From Odontocerum albicorne (taxonomy: Eukaryota > Arthropoda > Insecta > Trichoptera > Odontoceridae), in NCBI GenBank assembly GCA_949825065.1, contig OX463842.1:3003011-3067010 (forward strand): DNA of 64,000 nt, read 5' to 3'. The notes under the pieces are model-generated. The model worked only from the letters and a program-made list of their open reading frames with translations. It had not been told where the DNA came from and searched no databases. Position numbers and translations under genes: made by a program. This document shows, in pieces, positions 39,830-51,280 of the stretch (position 1 is the stretch's first letter; each line of letters begins with the position of its first letter).

Positions 39830-41315
39830 AAATAAAATAAAACAGCCTTAAAACATTTGTACGAAAAGGATATTTTGGAAAATGCTGTTTTCATTTACAG
39901 CCAAAACATTTATTTTTAACATTGCAGATGACAAGTTACCCTTCGGTTTACTTATTGTAAGAAGTTCCAAGATTTGGATCTTAGACACACCTGCTCGTGT
40001 CTGATTAACATAATGTAATACTGATGCGGAAACTGAGAAAGAACTAAGTCAGAAATAGACGGGGAAGATAAGAAACTTCGTTTTACATCTTGAAATCTTG
40101 TCCTGAAAAATTATTCCTGAATCCATCACTAACGAAATATTTAATCTTATTTAAACGAAATATACCCGAACATGTAGTTTTTGAGCTGCTTTTGAAACTA
40201 GGGTATTTTGTTATTCCTTTTATTTATATTACTTCACACTTTCGTATTTTTCAATCATTGAAAAAAAAAACGTAGTTTTGATAAAGAAAAAATAACAAGG
40301 TTTTGATTGAACAATGAGACTGCTACATGGCTACAAACCCATCAGGTTGTAGTGTGTACATCACGAAAATGTAATAAATTATAATTTATTTATCAAAAGT
40401 CGATCAAATTTGTTATTTCAATATTAAATAATAACTTTGAATTGAGTTTTAAGTCAAGTTTTAACCAAAATCAAAACTAACCATAGGTTTACCTGACATC
40501 AAACAAAAGTGATGAAATTAAGTTATTTTTAAACGTTTTCTTCAAAACTTAACTGGAAAGTTAGATTTAAGCACAAATTTAACTTAATTCTTACTAATAC
40601 TATAGTATTCTTTTCTGAAAGTTGTGTGTTTTTTAAGGCAGTTAAGAATTAATAACTGTTCAATCAATATAACAACTGACAATAGAGTAAAAGTGACAAA
40701 CAAAAGTTTTTTTTTCAATACCTTTATTTGCATTCAATATAAGGAAATATCAGGACCGACTCACCCTTATTGCAGTGAGTGCGGCTCACCGAGTGCCGTA
40801 CAGGGTCAAAGGACCGAAACATGAGATTTTTTTGTTAGACACGCATAAAGTGACTGTTCTTTGATACGATTATAATATATTTGATGTTATAATAAAAAAA
40901 TGTCGTCTTCATCGAAAAAAAAATTGTTTCCAATCGAACTAAAAGAGTGGGGCATTATTAAATGACTCTTTCCCTTGCTTGTCCCATAGAATTGTTGGCA
41001 TCTACTTGTGAGTATTAGAGATATAAGCGACGTTTGCAGGTTCGTGAATCACAAGAAGACAACCCTTTCCAGGAATAATCCCTTAATTTTCAAAACCCTT
41101 TTTTTTTATCAAAATGGACAACCCTTTCTTATCTAAATTTGTGATTAATTATGAACAATATATTCCACATTCAGCCGAATTCGTTACTATTACATGTCGG
41201 AATATCTACAAACGTTTCTTTGTAGTTCGTTTTTCGTTGGAAAATATCTGCGGTTTTCTTACCAAACATGTTTTACTTAACATGTACAGATGCAGGGAAG
41301 TATTCTATTTCATTC
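39830..41315. other. No gene recognised
   Basis: AT-rich sequence. Short open frames (for example 40090-40275) show no recognisable content. The stretch 40750-40825 is more complex but unassigned. Confidence 0.45.
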
Positions 41316-41319
41316 CCAA

Positions 41320-41605
41320 TTTTTCTTTTCCTTTCCTCTCCACCATCCCTTCCTTTTCTTTTGATTGATATCTAACTTTCTATGAAAAAGAATGTTCGGA
41401 TAATTGTCCGTTTTTGTAGGGTTCGTGGGCATATGCTCACGTATGTGTTTATGGATTTCGTGGGGATGGATAGTGATTTGAATGATTTATGAAACCATCT
41501 AACTTGCTTCATTAACTTTTGTCTAGTTGGTTGGAAGAGATTGCCGCCTGGCAATAAGCCAGCCAGATTATATTGGCAATAAAAGTGTTAAATAAAATAA
41601 ATAAA
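41320..41605 (+). mobile_element. CR1-like LINE 3' UTR
   Basis: It is close to 9081-9360, including CTCACGTATGTGTTTATGGA, then GAAGAGATTGCCGCCTGGCA and ATAAGCCAGCCAGATT. It ends AATAAAAGTGTTAAATAAAA. Confidence 0.8.
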
Positions 41606-41786
41606 TATCCTATATAATGGCCGCAGCCCCCGCTTTCATATCATTTCACTACGTTTTTTTTGTATTGTAATATTTTGAATCAGTCAATAATAGTCGGGTT
41701 GAATCCCGATTAAGTGTACCATTGAAGTGGATCTACTCATTAAACGGCACTATATAAATTGTTATTTTTTTATTATTATTATTATA

Positions 41787-41985
41787 AACGACCTTCGTGG
41801 TATAGTTGGAGTCGACGCCTGTCTTTCGACCCGGAAATTGGGGGTTCGATTCTCGCTAGAATCCAGATTTAAAACAAAAAAAAAGGTTTTCAATCTGATT
41901 TTCACTTAAGGCCTAATAAATATATTTCTGGTTAATTCGAAGAGATTATCACATGGCAATAATTCCACGAAGTTGTACTGTAGAC
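41787..41985 (+). mobile_element. SINE family 1
   Basis: The head reads ACGACCTTCGTGGTATAGTT (A box) and GGGGGTTCGATTCTCGC (B box). The body has TTTTCAATCTGATTTTCACT and the tail GATTATCACATGGCAATAAT. It continues to AGTTGTACTGTAGACAAAAA, as in the 61-kb copies. Confidence 0.82.
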
Positions 41986-41999
41986 AAAAATGTGTTATA

Positions 42000-42715
42000 C
42001 ATAATTCGGTAGGGCACTGCTATGCCCGACGTGATTTATTTAATAATAATGGGTTTAAGTCTCGAGTTAGAGTGCCCTTGAGGAGATTTTTTTTTCTTTA
42101 AATGGCAATATACAAAATTGACCTCCGAATTGAAAAAAAAAAAATATTATTGTCTAGTAATCTTTAAGTTTAAATAAAAATAAATAAGTACCCTCTAGCA
42201 ACGACCCTGGATAATACAATCCAATCAGCTGTAATGTAAATCTGTCCCATTACCAAGATAGAATTGCTGGTGATACAGAGCATTCGATGTAGATGGAGAT
42301 TTGTCAGAAATAAGATGACTTTTTCAAACAGCTGTGGGAACCGCAATCGCTGCAGGAGGAATGAATGCCACGTGAATTGCACGTACGCTGATAACAGCTG
42401 TCACGTACGCTGATAACAGCTGTTTCGATAATGAGATTCTTGTTTTGAACTTCATTGATAGGTAGTTTGAACAAATTCAGATAAAATCAATAAATCTTTT
42501 ATTTATAAAGCGTCGTCAAATAAACCATGACGTTTTTATTTCACTGCAAATTTTCTTAAAACATATTAACTTAAGAAAACTCTTGAACGTTTCCACGATC
42601 ACACTTATCCGATACTTCAGCTAGAGATTATAAGCTAGATTCCAAAAGCTTTTGTATTGTATTTTGATTCTGTTCTATACAGTATATAACCTGGTTAGTT
42701 TATATGGTAGCTATA
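42000..42715. other. Mostly unrecognised
   Basis: A short direct repeat CACGTACGCTGATAACAGCT occurs at 42380 and 42402. At 42020-42060 and 41690-41760 are pieces resembling a third SINE-like repeat (TTGAATCCCGATTA, AACGGCACTATATAAATTGT), also seen near 55670 and 61670. Confidence 0.4.
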
Positions 42716-43584
42716 CAGGCGGCCCTCGACTTTTGCACATAATTGGTTCCTGAAAACGTGTACGAAAATTGAATGTCCGAAAGTAGAGGGATGTAAACAA
42801 GACATAAAAAATTATATTTTAAAATATTTATTTATCAATAATAATATTTATTTATCAATAATATATTAAAAATATTTATTTATCAATATACATAATTAAG
42901 TTAACGAGGCGTGTTTAAGTGTTCTTTTTATAAACTTGTCAAGAGTTAGTTGAATACCACTTTTCTTTTTCTTCTCTTGATAAATAGTTCTATAACATGC
43001 TGTGTCTTTCTCAATGCCCCCACGTACTTGAGATATATGTTCTCCATTGGGATCATATTCTTCCATTATAGTAAAAAAATGTGTCAAGATGCATGAAGGA
43101 TTCATTAATATTTTTATTGTCAAAGTCTTGACGATTTTATCAGCTTCTTCTTCCTTATTTTCATTGTGTATTTCATTTAACTCTTGTTGCTCAATTATGT
43201 ATTCACTTGACAGATGTACTGAGTGACATTCAATCAACTCATCAACATCTTTTGACGTTGTTGACGTCCAAGTTTAGTACATTCATAAGGCTAACTATTT
43301 CATCTGTGGAGTTTCTTCAGAATTTATAAAATCACTCATCATTTGTGGGCATAATTGTTTCCAGGAACCTTTCATTGTTGACTCTTTTATTTCAGCCCAC
43401 GAGTCTCCAACATTGTTTATTGCGTTCCATATATTATAGTTCATTCAAAAAAAGTATAAGCGACTGCATCGAAGCGAACAATTTTTGCATTATTGACAAA
43501 AATCTTTAAAAATTTGAATTTTAAAAAATGTGCGAAATAGCGAAATGTGCGAAAATAGAATGTGTGAAAGTCGAGGGCCGCCTG
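42716..43584 (-). mobile_element. Tigger-like (pogo group) transposon, internally deleted
   Basis: The ends CAGGCGGCCCTCGACTTTTG and, inverted, CAGGCGGCCCTCGACTTTCA are flanked by TA (42714-42715 and 43585-43586). The minus strand encodes pieces near 43400 (AWAEIKESTMKGSWKQLCPQ) and an open stretch 43237-42896. The latter ends with EEYDPNGEHISQVRGGIEKD, ACYRTIYQEKKKK and LTLDKFIKR. This is the C-terminal region of Tigger-type transposases (DPNxERS...YRxxYxEKKK...TLDxFF). The CENP-B-like DNA-binding part and DDE core are missing. Confidence 0.85.
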
Positions 43585-43869
43585 TATGTGTATTCAACCA
43601 CGCAGAAATGTTTAAAAGAGTTTTGCCTTATATGATCCCTTAATAATGTACGAGTAATATCACATAACTCAGCCTTCTCGCCGTCAAAGCAAAATACAAA
43701 ACATAAATATATATGTATACATATATTATGTTTAGCCTCCGTGTCTGCTTTGTTAGATATTGACCAATGATTGAACCTGTTTCATAATTTTTTTTATCAA
43801 TATTATAACATTTCGTGCTGGTTGAGAAATGAATAATATTAACGAAAATATTTTTATTATTTATCTTTT

Positions 43870-44350
43870 ATTATAATTTCACGTCATATACCTTTTGGGG
43901 CAGGTAAAAAGGATTGATCTCTACTTCTTCCTATCTACACATCTTGTTATTTTTCATTGTCTCAAGCATTTCGTCGTAAATGCTATTTTATTGCTCATGT
44001 TTCACACCAGTCTTCAGTCAAATATTCGCCTACTACAAAAAAATCCATTTTTTTCGCGATCTATCTCGACCTTGCATGCCATCTATTTCAGATATATAAT
44101 TTATTTATTTTTTAAGTCGTTCAGATCTTCTTCTCTCAATATATCCAAACTATCGATCCAATCCGAACAAACAGGTATACATACTCGTAATCTGATAATT
44201 GCTTTTTCAATCATACATTGTAATGCCTGATATCCTTCGCAAAGTACATATTTCTACCACTCCTACTTATACTTCTTCTATCAGTCTTGTTTTATATTCG
44301 CACTTCACACTCATTCATTAAAGTGGTCACTAATACACTACTGTGTACTA
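43870..44350 (-). mobile_element. LINE family L1, decayed
   Basis: The minus strand follows the family L1 order through the complement of CATTGTAATGCCTGATATCC, CAATATATCCAAACTATC and the GGCAGGTAAAAAGGATTG tail region. A plus-strand open frame here is an artefact. Confidence 0.5.
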
Positions 44351-44732
44351 CAATTTTTTAAGGTTTCGTAATTATTTTATAAGTGAATACAATTATTATT
44401 TAAACGTTAATCTTGTATCTTGCTGCAACACACCTTTCAATATGATTCTTTATTTTAACATTTTTCAAAAACAAGCTTCACATGTAGCCTAATGTCTAAA
44501 TGGCAAAATAACGCTTTGCACGTAATACGCATAAATATGTTTCGTTCTTATCGAATTTAAAAAATATTTAAAATTAACGGTAAAAATATTGACTTTTCCT
44601 GTATTCTAAAAATACACATTAACACATTATATGTCCAAGCAAAATGAAACGATACGCCAAATTTAACTCACATGGCTTAAAAATGCCTTTTTACTACACA
44701 ACATAAAAACATATCAATCCGTGACCTATGTA

Positions 44733-44845
44733 GCCTACTTGGTAAGTCTGTCTTCCAACATTGAGGTTACAGGTTAGTTTTCCGTTGATATCCAATTTTA
44801 TTAAAAAGGTTTCCAGTCTGGTTTTCCTTTACTTCAATCTTTCTC
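44733..44845 (+). mobile_element. SINE family 1, partial
   Basis: TATGTAGCCTACTTGGTAAG (A box), a diverged B box (ACAGGTTAGTTTTCCG) and the body AAAGGTTTCCAGTCTGGTTT are present; the tail is lost. Confidence 0.65.
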
Positions 44846-44980
44846 TGTTCACCCATACACCACTTAAATTATAACCTTTTCGATAACCGTTCATCTAATT
44901 TGTGTTTTTGTTTTGAAAATATTTATACTATTTTACGTGTTACACATGTTTATTATTTTCGAAGAAAATTAAAACAACCA

Positions 44981-45260
44981 ACAGCAAGATGGAGGAAAGG
45001 CGGTTGAGATGGTACGGACACGTTGGACGCAGATCACTCGATCACATTGTGAACCAGGCAATCTCCATGGATCTTCCTCGAATAACAACCAGAGGAACAC
45101 CAAAGAATTCATGGGTGGTGCAAAAAGATAACCTGATGCAGAGGCACGGCCTGGGGGACGTAGTCCGGCACAGAAGAGCATACAACCTGAGGACGAGGAG
45201 AGCTGACCCCAACAGTCTTCGCAGACAATGAGTTGGGATGGAGTCAGGGAGAGAGAGAGA
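44981..45260 (+). mobile_element. RTE-like LINE family L2 copy 2, 5'-truncated, with 20-bp target duplication
   Basis: It is flanked by the perfect direct repeat GAAGAAAATTAAAACAACCA (44961-44980 and 45261-45280). The insert is 280 bp and encodes MEERRLRWYGHVGRRSLDHI through TRGTPKNSWVVQKDNLMQRH to the stop at 45229-45231. It ends GGGAGAGAGAGAGA. Compared with copy 1 it has a few substitutions. Severe 5' truncation, an end at the 3' terminus and an intact long target duplication are the signature of target-primed reverse transcription. Confidence 0.92.
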
Positions 45261-45280
45261 GAAGAAAATTAAAACAACCA

Positions 45281-46282
45281 TTGAATCACATTTTGATATT
45301 GAAGCCATTGTTTAACTGCAAATGAAATGAAATCTTATAATCAATATTTTGCCTATTATATTCGAATATTGAAAAAAATATACTTACTTGTCAATATTAT
45401 GCCAGATTATTATTAACTCTAATATAAACAAATAATGTCAAATTATGAAAAACACTGTCACATTGTTTTTATTCCACAAAATATAAGATTTTTACTATTT
45501 ATTTATTCGCTAGTTTTGCTAATAATATTTTCACAGTTACACTTAAACTAAAAAAAATTAACAAAACTACAATACGTTTTTAATAGAATATTGTTAAGTT
45601 AAACGTAAATTGATTGTAAATATTTTTTCAATTTTTAAAATAAGAAAATCACTGATTCGTTAAAGATATGACGTCTTGTATATAAAACATAACATTAAAT
45701 GTTTCATAAACATTCATAATCCAAACATCAAAGAAATATTTCACTTCCGTTTAATATAACAAAAGAAAGATTCTATAAACATACAATTGTTACTGTAAAC
45801 AAACGAATGTTCCTGTAAACAATTCCGAACGTTTGTATTTTTTGGTGAGCAAAGCATTACAATGTGCTTTTTCAGACCGCGCGCGAGCTTTTTCGTCACT
45901 GTAGCGAGCTTTGACCCAGACTCTCTCAGATCTGGACCGGTAATAATTTGGGCTAGGCCAGTGGCGGGGCATTGCAACACTTAAAATATCTCGCACGGTG
46001 GAGAGGTGGAAATCTATTGGAATGGTCAGAAACTATAAACTAACGTTGCACCAACTTTGGTCCGCAATAAATATAGTATTTTTTAAAAGTTTCGAAATTT
46101 GTTGCTAATTTGTGAGATGATAGCTCACAATAGTATTTTAGAGCCAACTTAGTAAATGCAATATGTGAGTGAACACTGAAATACTGAAGCAAGTTAAGGA
46201 ATCCTTTTATTTGTGTAGTATTTTCTCAGATGTTGGAAGAGTTAAGAGAGACGTAGAACAGGATATAACGATAGGAAAAAAA
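45281..46282. other. No gene recognised
   Basis: AT-rich to 45820. The stretch 45840-46010 is more complex, with a minus-strand open frame reading RSERVWVKARYSDEKARARS, but no domain is recognised. Confidence 0.4.
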
Positions 46283-46697
46283 TTGTAATTTATTTTTATC
46301 AAACACTGTTTATTCCACTTTTTTGTAACGGTATAACCCTACCGGTTTCAAGGCTTTCACCTCATCTTCAGGGGAGCACAAACAAGACTAAATTATGTTC
46401 GAACTAGTACCGATATACACGCTTCATTGGTTGGGGGCTGAGTGGTGAGAGAGGCGTGGGACGATTTCGGCCAAGAGCGGAGAAATTGTTGGGATATAAC
46501 TGTTCACCAGATGTTCGGATCGATGCTTACCCCTCAGCCCCCAACCGTTTAAGCGTGTATATCGGTACCAGTTCGAACATAATTTAGTCTTGTTTGTGCT
46601 CCCCTGAAGATGAGGTGAAAGCCTTGAAACCGGTAGGGTTATACCGTTACAAAAAAGTGGAATAAACAGTGTTTGATAAAAATAAATTACAATGTCT
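46283..46697. mobile_element. Foldback element of hammerhead-like family H
   Basis: Two inverse copies of family H (minus 46283-46400, plus 46580-46697) are joined by a further inverted stretch (ACCGATATACACGCTT...TTGGTTGGGGGCTGAG against CTCAGCCCCCAACC...AAGCGTGTATATCGGTACC). This gives arms of about 165 bp around an 85-bp loop. Each arm carries CTGAAGATGAGGTGAAAGCC followed by TTGAAACCGGTAGGG. Confidence 0.8.
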
Positions 46698-46974
46698 TTA
46701 AACCTCCACAATGTTAATGCCTTAACTATAAACAACATATAGGAAATAAAGTTAATTGGGCACTAAAACGTATATCATCGAACCGACAGTTTCAAAATGT
46801 GTTTAGAGGATAGTCCACAATAGTATTTTAGTAACCAGCTTTGATGTATGGGAGGGAAACGTTGACATTTGCTATTCTAACGATTAGTATCATTACACAT
46901 CATATTTTGTGCTTCACTCAACCCGACTTTGGAACGGTCTTCCTGTCTCAATCAAATGTGCTAAACTCTTAACG

Positions 46975-47070
46975 ATAGGAAAAAGGATTCCAGTCTGTTT
47001 TTACCAGGTCTCTCTATCATCTATCGGGTTGATATGAAGAGATTGCTACTTGGCAATAAACCTATTCGGT
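46975..47070 (+). mobile_element. SINE family 1, tail part
   Basis: AAAAAGGATTCCAGTCTGTT, then ATCGGGTTGATATGAAGAGA and TTGCTACTTGGCAATAAACC, correspond to body and hairpin tail. The head is not recognisable. Confidence 0.6.
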
Positions 47071-47084
47071 GGTCCAATATACAA

Positions 47085-47225
47085 CGAAGATGTAACAAAT
47101 TTAAAAACAGTGTACGAGATATGGAAGGGGCGAACGATGTTAGTCAAGATAGATAAGTCTGGCACTCAGTCCTCTCTACCTACTTCGATTGGTAATGACG
47201 TGATAGTATTTATGTACTCACCTAT
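47085..47225 (+). mobile_element. LINE family L1 3' end, short relic
   Basis: GGGGCGAACGATGTTAGTCA, then CTCTCTACCTACTTCGATTG and ACGTGATAGTATTTATGTA, match the end of the copy at 2030-2130. Confidence 0.5.
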
Positions 47226-47519
47226 CCTTCTAAAAAAATACCAATATTCGGTTTCTCTAAATTTTCCTTTCGTCATTGCTGGACCTCGTAATCGAGGACC
47301 CCCTTGCCATTTCAATGCCAATTCAATTGGGAAGAAAAACTGTGATGTGGTTTAGTTTCTTTCTTTTTTTCCTCTCTTAAAGCAAGTGAGCCGTTGCACA
47401 CCAGCAAACTCATCGGTCACACCGCTGTACTGGATCTAATGATACACCGATGTTAGACGATCGGAACAAACTAGAATGATTTTTTTGTAGAATAGATATG
47501 ACCGAAGTCAATGGCATAT

Positions 47520-47645
47520 TTTGTACCCCCAAATACTAGGCGGAAAAAAATACCTGTGTTATTCGAAACATATTGCACAGTGCAAGGTTCGAACCGACGA
47601 CCTTCCGCATAGAAGTCCAGTGCGTTACCGCGCGGTCATGCATAC
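47520..47645 (-). mobile_element. SINE family 2
   Basis: The minus strand reads GCATGACCGCGCGGTAACGC, ACTGGACTTCTATGCGG and GTCGTCGGTTCGAACCTTGC, a good A/B box pair. The downstream TTCCGCCTAGTATTTGGGGG matches 17500-17525. Confidence 0.7.
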
Positions 47646-48486
47646 TATTAATATTCTACGACTACACATTGATATTCTACGTTTTTTTCAAAATTGATAT
47701 TGATATTCTACGACTAAAAATTTGATGGTTTTATTTACATTGATATTCTACGACTAAACATTTGATGGTTTTCTTTACATTGATATTCTACGACTACACA
47801 TTTGATGTTTTTTTACATTGATATTCTACGACTAAACAATTGATGGTTTTCTTTACATTGATATTCAATGACTAAGCATTTGATGGTTTTCTTTACATTG
47901 ATATTCAATGACTAAGCATTTGATGGTTTTCTTTATATTGATATTCTACGACTAAATATTTGATGGTTTTCTTTACATTGATATTCAATGACTAACAATT
48001 TGATGGATTTTTTACATTGATATTTTATGACTAAACATTTGATGGTTTTGTTTACATTGATATTCTACGACTAAACATTTGATGGTTTTCTTTACATTGA
48101 TATTCTACGACTAAACATATAATGGTTTTCTTTACATTGATATTCTACCACTAAACATTTGATGGTTTTATTTACATTGATATTCTACGACTAAACATTT
48201 GATGGTTTTCTTTACATTGATATTCTACGACTACACATTTGATGTTTTTTTTACATTGATATTCAATGACTAAGCATTTGATGGTTTTCTTTACATTGAT
48301 ATTCAATGACTAAGCATTTGATGGTTTTCTTTACATTGATATTCAATGACTAAGCTTTTGATGGTTTTCTTTATATTGATATTCTACGACTAAACATTTG
48401 ATGGTTTTCTTTACATTGATATTCTACGACTAAACATTTGATGGTTTTATTTACATTGATATTCTACGACTAAACATTTGATGGTT
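47645..48486. repeat. 40-bp minisatellite, about 20 copies with higher-order pattern
   Basis: The unit TTTGATGGTTTTCTTTACAT followed by TGATATTCTACGACTAAACA is repeated for about 840 bp. Variants ACTACACATTTGATGTTTTTT, ATTCAATGACTAAGCATTTG and TTTATATTGATATT occur in the same order at 47780-47960 and 48230-48390. This implies duplication of a multi-unit block. Confidence 0.95.
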
Positions 48487-48614
48487 ACTGGAGGAAAACT
48501 AAAATAAAATTCTATATCGGACCTTCTCGCAAATTTGATTGTCATTGATTTTAACCAGTGACCGAGCTGTAGCTCGGAACGTTATACATACTACTCCAAC
48601 TTATTATGTTGTTG

Positions 48615-48720
48615 ATGTGACGATTTCCATAGCCTAGTGGTAACATTCTCGACTTCAGCCCGAGGGCTTCGGTTTCGATTCCCGATGGTACATCTCAAAT
48701 GTTCCCTCACTATTTTCAAA
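48615..48720 (+). mobile_element. SINE family 1, head
   Basis: ATTTCCATAGCCTAGTGGTA (A box) and CTTCGGTTTCGATTCCCGAT (B box) are clear. The body TCTCAAATGTTCCCTCAC differs, so it may be a subfamily. Confidence 0.65.
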
Positions 48721-48907
48721 GTTTCTTTTTGTCTTGCCTATGTAAAAATATGAACAGTCATTGCATTTTGTTTTTTTTAAGTTTCAACGATTGCCTTTAC
48801 TGATTCGAAAAAGTTAACATATGTTATATGTCGAATAGCAAAGTTTTCAATCTAAGGAATTTTTAGTCCACGTCCCGTTTTTATTCTAATTTTTCTGCGC
48901 AGCTCAT

Positions 48908-49100
48908 TAAGTATGCTTTGTAATTATTAATCATTAAGTTGTTATGATTTGTAATTATTAATCGTTAAGTCGTTATGCTTCGTAATTATTATTCGTTAAG
49001 TCGTTATGTTTCGTAATTATTAATCGTTAAGTCATTATGCTTCGTAATTATTAATCGTTAAGTCGTTATGCTTCGTAATTATTAATCGTTAATCGTAATT
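48908..49100. repeat. 31-bp tandem repeat, about 6 copies
   Basis: The unit GTAATTATTAATCGTTAAGT followed by CGTTATGCTTC repeats with few changes. Confidence 0.92.
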
Positions 49101-50350
49101 ATAAAGTTGGTTGGTGTGGTTAATTAATCTTTGATATGCCATGTATTTAAAAATAAGTAGAGGGTGTATTTTTTGGTCACTTTCTCTGAATTTAACCTTC
49201 TGGTGCTTACTTTCAGCGATTCTATTCAATAACACGCAAGAGTCATGCATAGCATCCCAGATTTTGTTCAAAAGTTTTTAATCAGTTGCATCGTGTCGTG
49301 GTGCGGAGTTATTGTCACACCTCTGTGTCGTTTAGTTTTGCCATGTGAAGACGACGTCTGCAATGTTGGGTTTATGAAAGGAGTTTATTATTATTTTTTA
49401 AATTTATATACACTTTTAATTGTTTTACAATTAAATTGACAACGCTCTCTTCTACCTAACTAGGTGTATGCCTATCCTAAAGCAGGTAGTTAAAATAAAA
49501 GAATAAAAATAACAAAAAATAATAAAAAAATAAATAAACGTGCATGATAAGAGTATAAAGGATAAAAGATTTCAGAGAAAGTTTTATTTCGGATACTTCC
49601 AGTCGGTAATCCATGTAACATTCTTCGCTTTAGAGATGGTTACATCTTATAACTACACGGTCTGTCCAATGGAAAAGGTGACTGATTTTATTTTCGCATA
49701 ACCACTAGCGCCATCTGTGGATGAATTAATGAGGGACCTATTAATAGATTTTACTCGATAGCTTTATTGATAGTCTCCTGTCGTACATAACTCCCGTTGT
49801 TTATCTCTATTTGTTACGGACAATGTATATTCTGTTGTTTTATGTCTTGAAACACCTTCTCATTGGATAGAAAGATTGAACCAAGATATTTAAAGAAATT
49901 TGTCCTAAGTAGATTTTCAGATTGGAGTTAAATCATTCCAATATTCATATCTGGTATGCTTAATATGTGGCATATTTCAAACTTTAGGTATTATTCCTGG
50001 GTCTGTGATTTCTGTTTTCGTGGGTTTTCTTCATTCAAAAGTTCCGAAAAATATTAGCTCCATCGAGATTTGATATTTTCGTTGTCAATGAAAACTTTTC
50101 CATACGTATATCGGATGGACTTTATATTTCCCACATCTTTTGTTTGCTTGTTTCTACTATTTGCTATTTTACATACATCAGTTTCCTTACTTCCTTCTTC
50201 TAGTCTATTATATGCTTCAAAATTTAAGGTTTAAACCGCTCTACGGTCTTCTCTTTTTGCATTCTTAGACTCTTTTTTATCTTCTTCTGTTTTTATTTTC
50301 TGCCCTTTTTTTATAGTAACCTATATGCCAAAATATTTTTCTTTGCATAG
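49101..50350. other. No gene recognised
   Basis: Short open frames at 49089-49271 (-) and 49245-49439 (+) show no known domain. The stretch 49640-49740 is more complex but unassigned. Confidence 0.45.
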
Positions 50351-50372
50351 ATAATGAAATGCATTCAGTATC

Positions 50373-50757
50373 TTCTTCTCCCTGGCTCCATCCCTACTCA
50401 CTGTCTGCGAAGACCGTTGAGGTCAGCTCTCCTCGTCCTCAGGTTGTATGCTCTTCTGCCCTGGACTTCGTCCCCCAGGCCGTGCCTCTTCTGCATCAGG
50501 TTATCTTTTTGCACCACCCATGAATTCTTTGGTCTTCCTCTGGTTGTTATTCGAGGAAGACCCAAGGAGAATGCCTGGTTCACAATGTGATCGGGTGCTC
50601 GGCGTCCAACGTGCCCACATCATCTCAATCGCCTCTCCTCCATCTTGCTGTTGATGTCTGTAACACCTAGGCTTCCACGAATGCGTGAGCTTTTTATTTT
50701 GTATCTTAGGGACACACCAACTGACCATCTTAGCATGCTCATTTCAGCAGTTTCTAT
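50373..50757 (-). mobile_element. RTE-like LINE family L2 copy 3, with target duplication
   Basis: The minus strand encodes EAIEMMWARWTPSTRSHCEP-like and GLPRITTRGRPKNSWVVQKD pieces in two frames, the same 3' coding end as copies 1 and 2, with a frameshift. It ends GGGAGAAGAAGATAC. ATAATGAAATGCATTCAGTA occurs at 50351 and again near 50789, which fits a target duplication of about 22 bp; about 30 bp of extra repeated sequence lies on the right. Confidence 0.85.
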
Positions 50758-50936
50758 TATTACATGTTTTCAGTATCACATGTTTAAATAATGAAATGCA
50801 TTCAGTATCACATGTTTAAATAATAAGTAAATACGCGATTCTATTTCCAAAGAACGAATATACTCAATTGGTAAATGAGAATGTATTGAGATGGTTAGAA
50901 GGTTCTATGTTTACATATAATTCTATAGAAATCATT

Positions 50937-51280
50937 ATCAATGATAAAAGTGGATGAGATGATAGCATAATATCAAATTATCAATGATGAAAGTGGATGA
51001 GATTATAGCATAATATCAAATTATCAATGATGAAAGTGGATGAGATGATAGCATAATATCAAATTATCAATGATAAAAGTGGATGAGATGATAGCATAAT
51101 ATCAAATTATCAATGATGAAAGTGGATGAGATGATAGCATAATATCAAATTATCAATGATGAAAGTGGATGAGATGATAGCATAATATCAAATTATCAAT
51201 GATGAAAGTGGATGAGATGATAGCATAATATCAAATTATCAATGATGAAAGTGGATGAGATTATAGCATAATATCAAATT
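50937..51280. repeat. 43-bp tandem repeat, 8 copies
   Basis: The unit TCAATGATGAAAGTGGATGA followed by GATGATAGCATAATATCAAATTA (split here as two phrases) repeats eight times with only occasional changes, suggesting recent expansion. Confidence 0.95.

Noticed and set aside
43895..44230. 111-codon plus-strand frame
   Set aside because: It lies antisense to a decayed family L1 LINE and has no recognisable domain.
47645..48486. Possible CRISPR-like array
   Set aside because: Units follow each other directly with no unique spacers, and the DNA is eukaryotic; it is a minisatellite.
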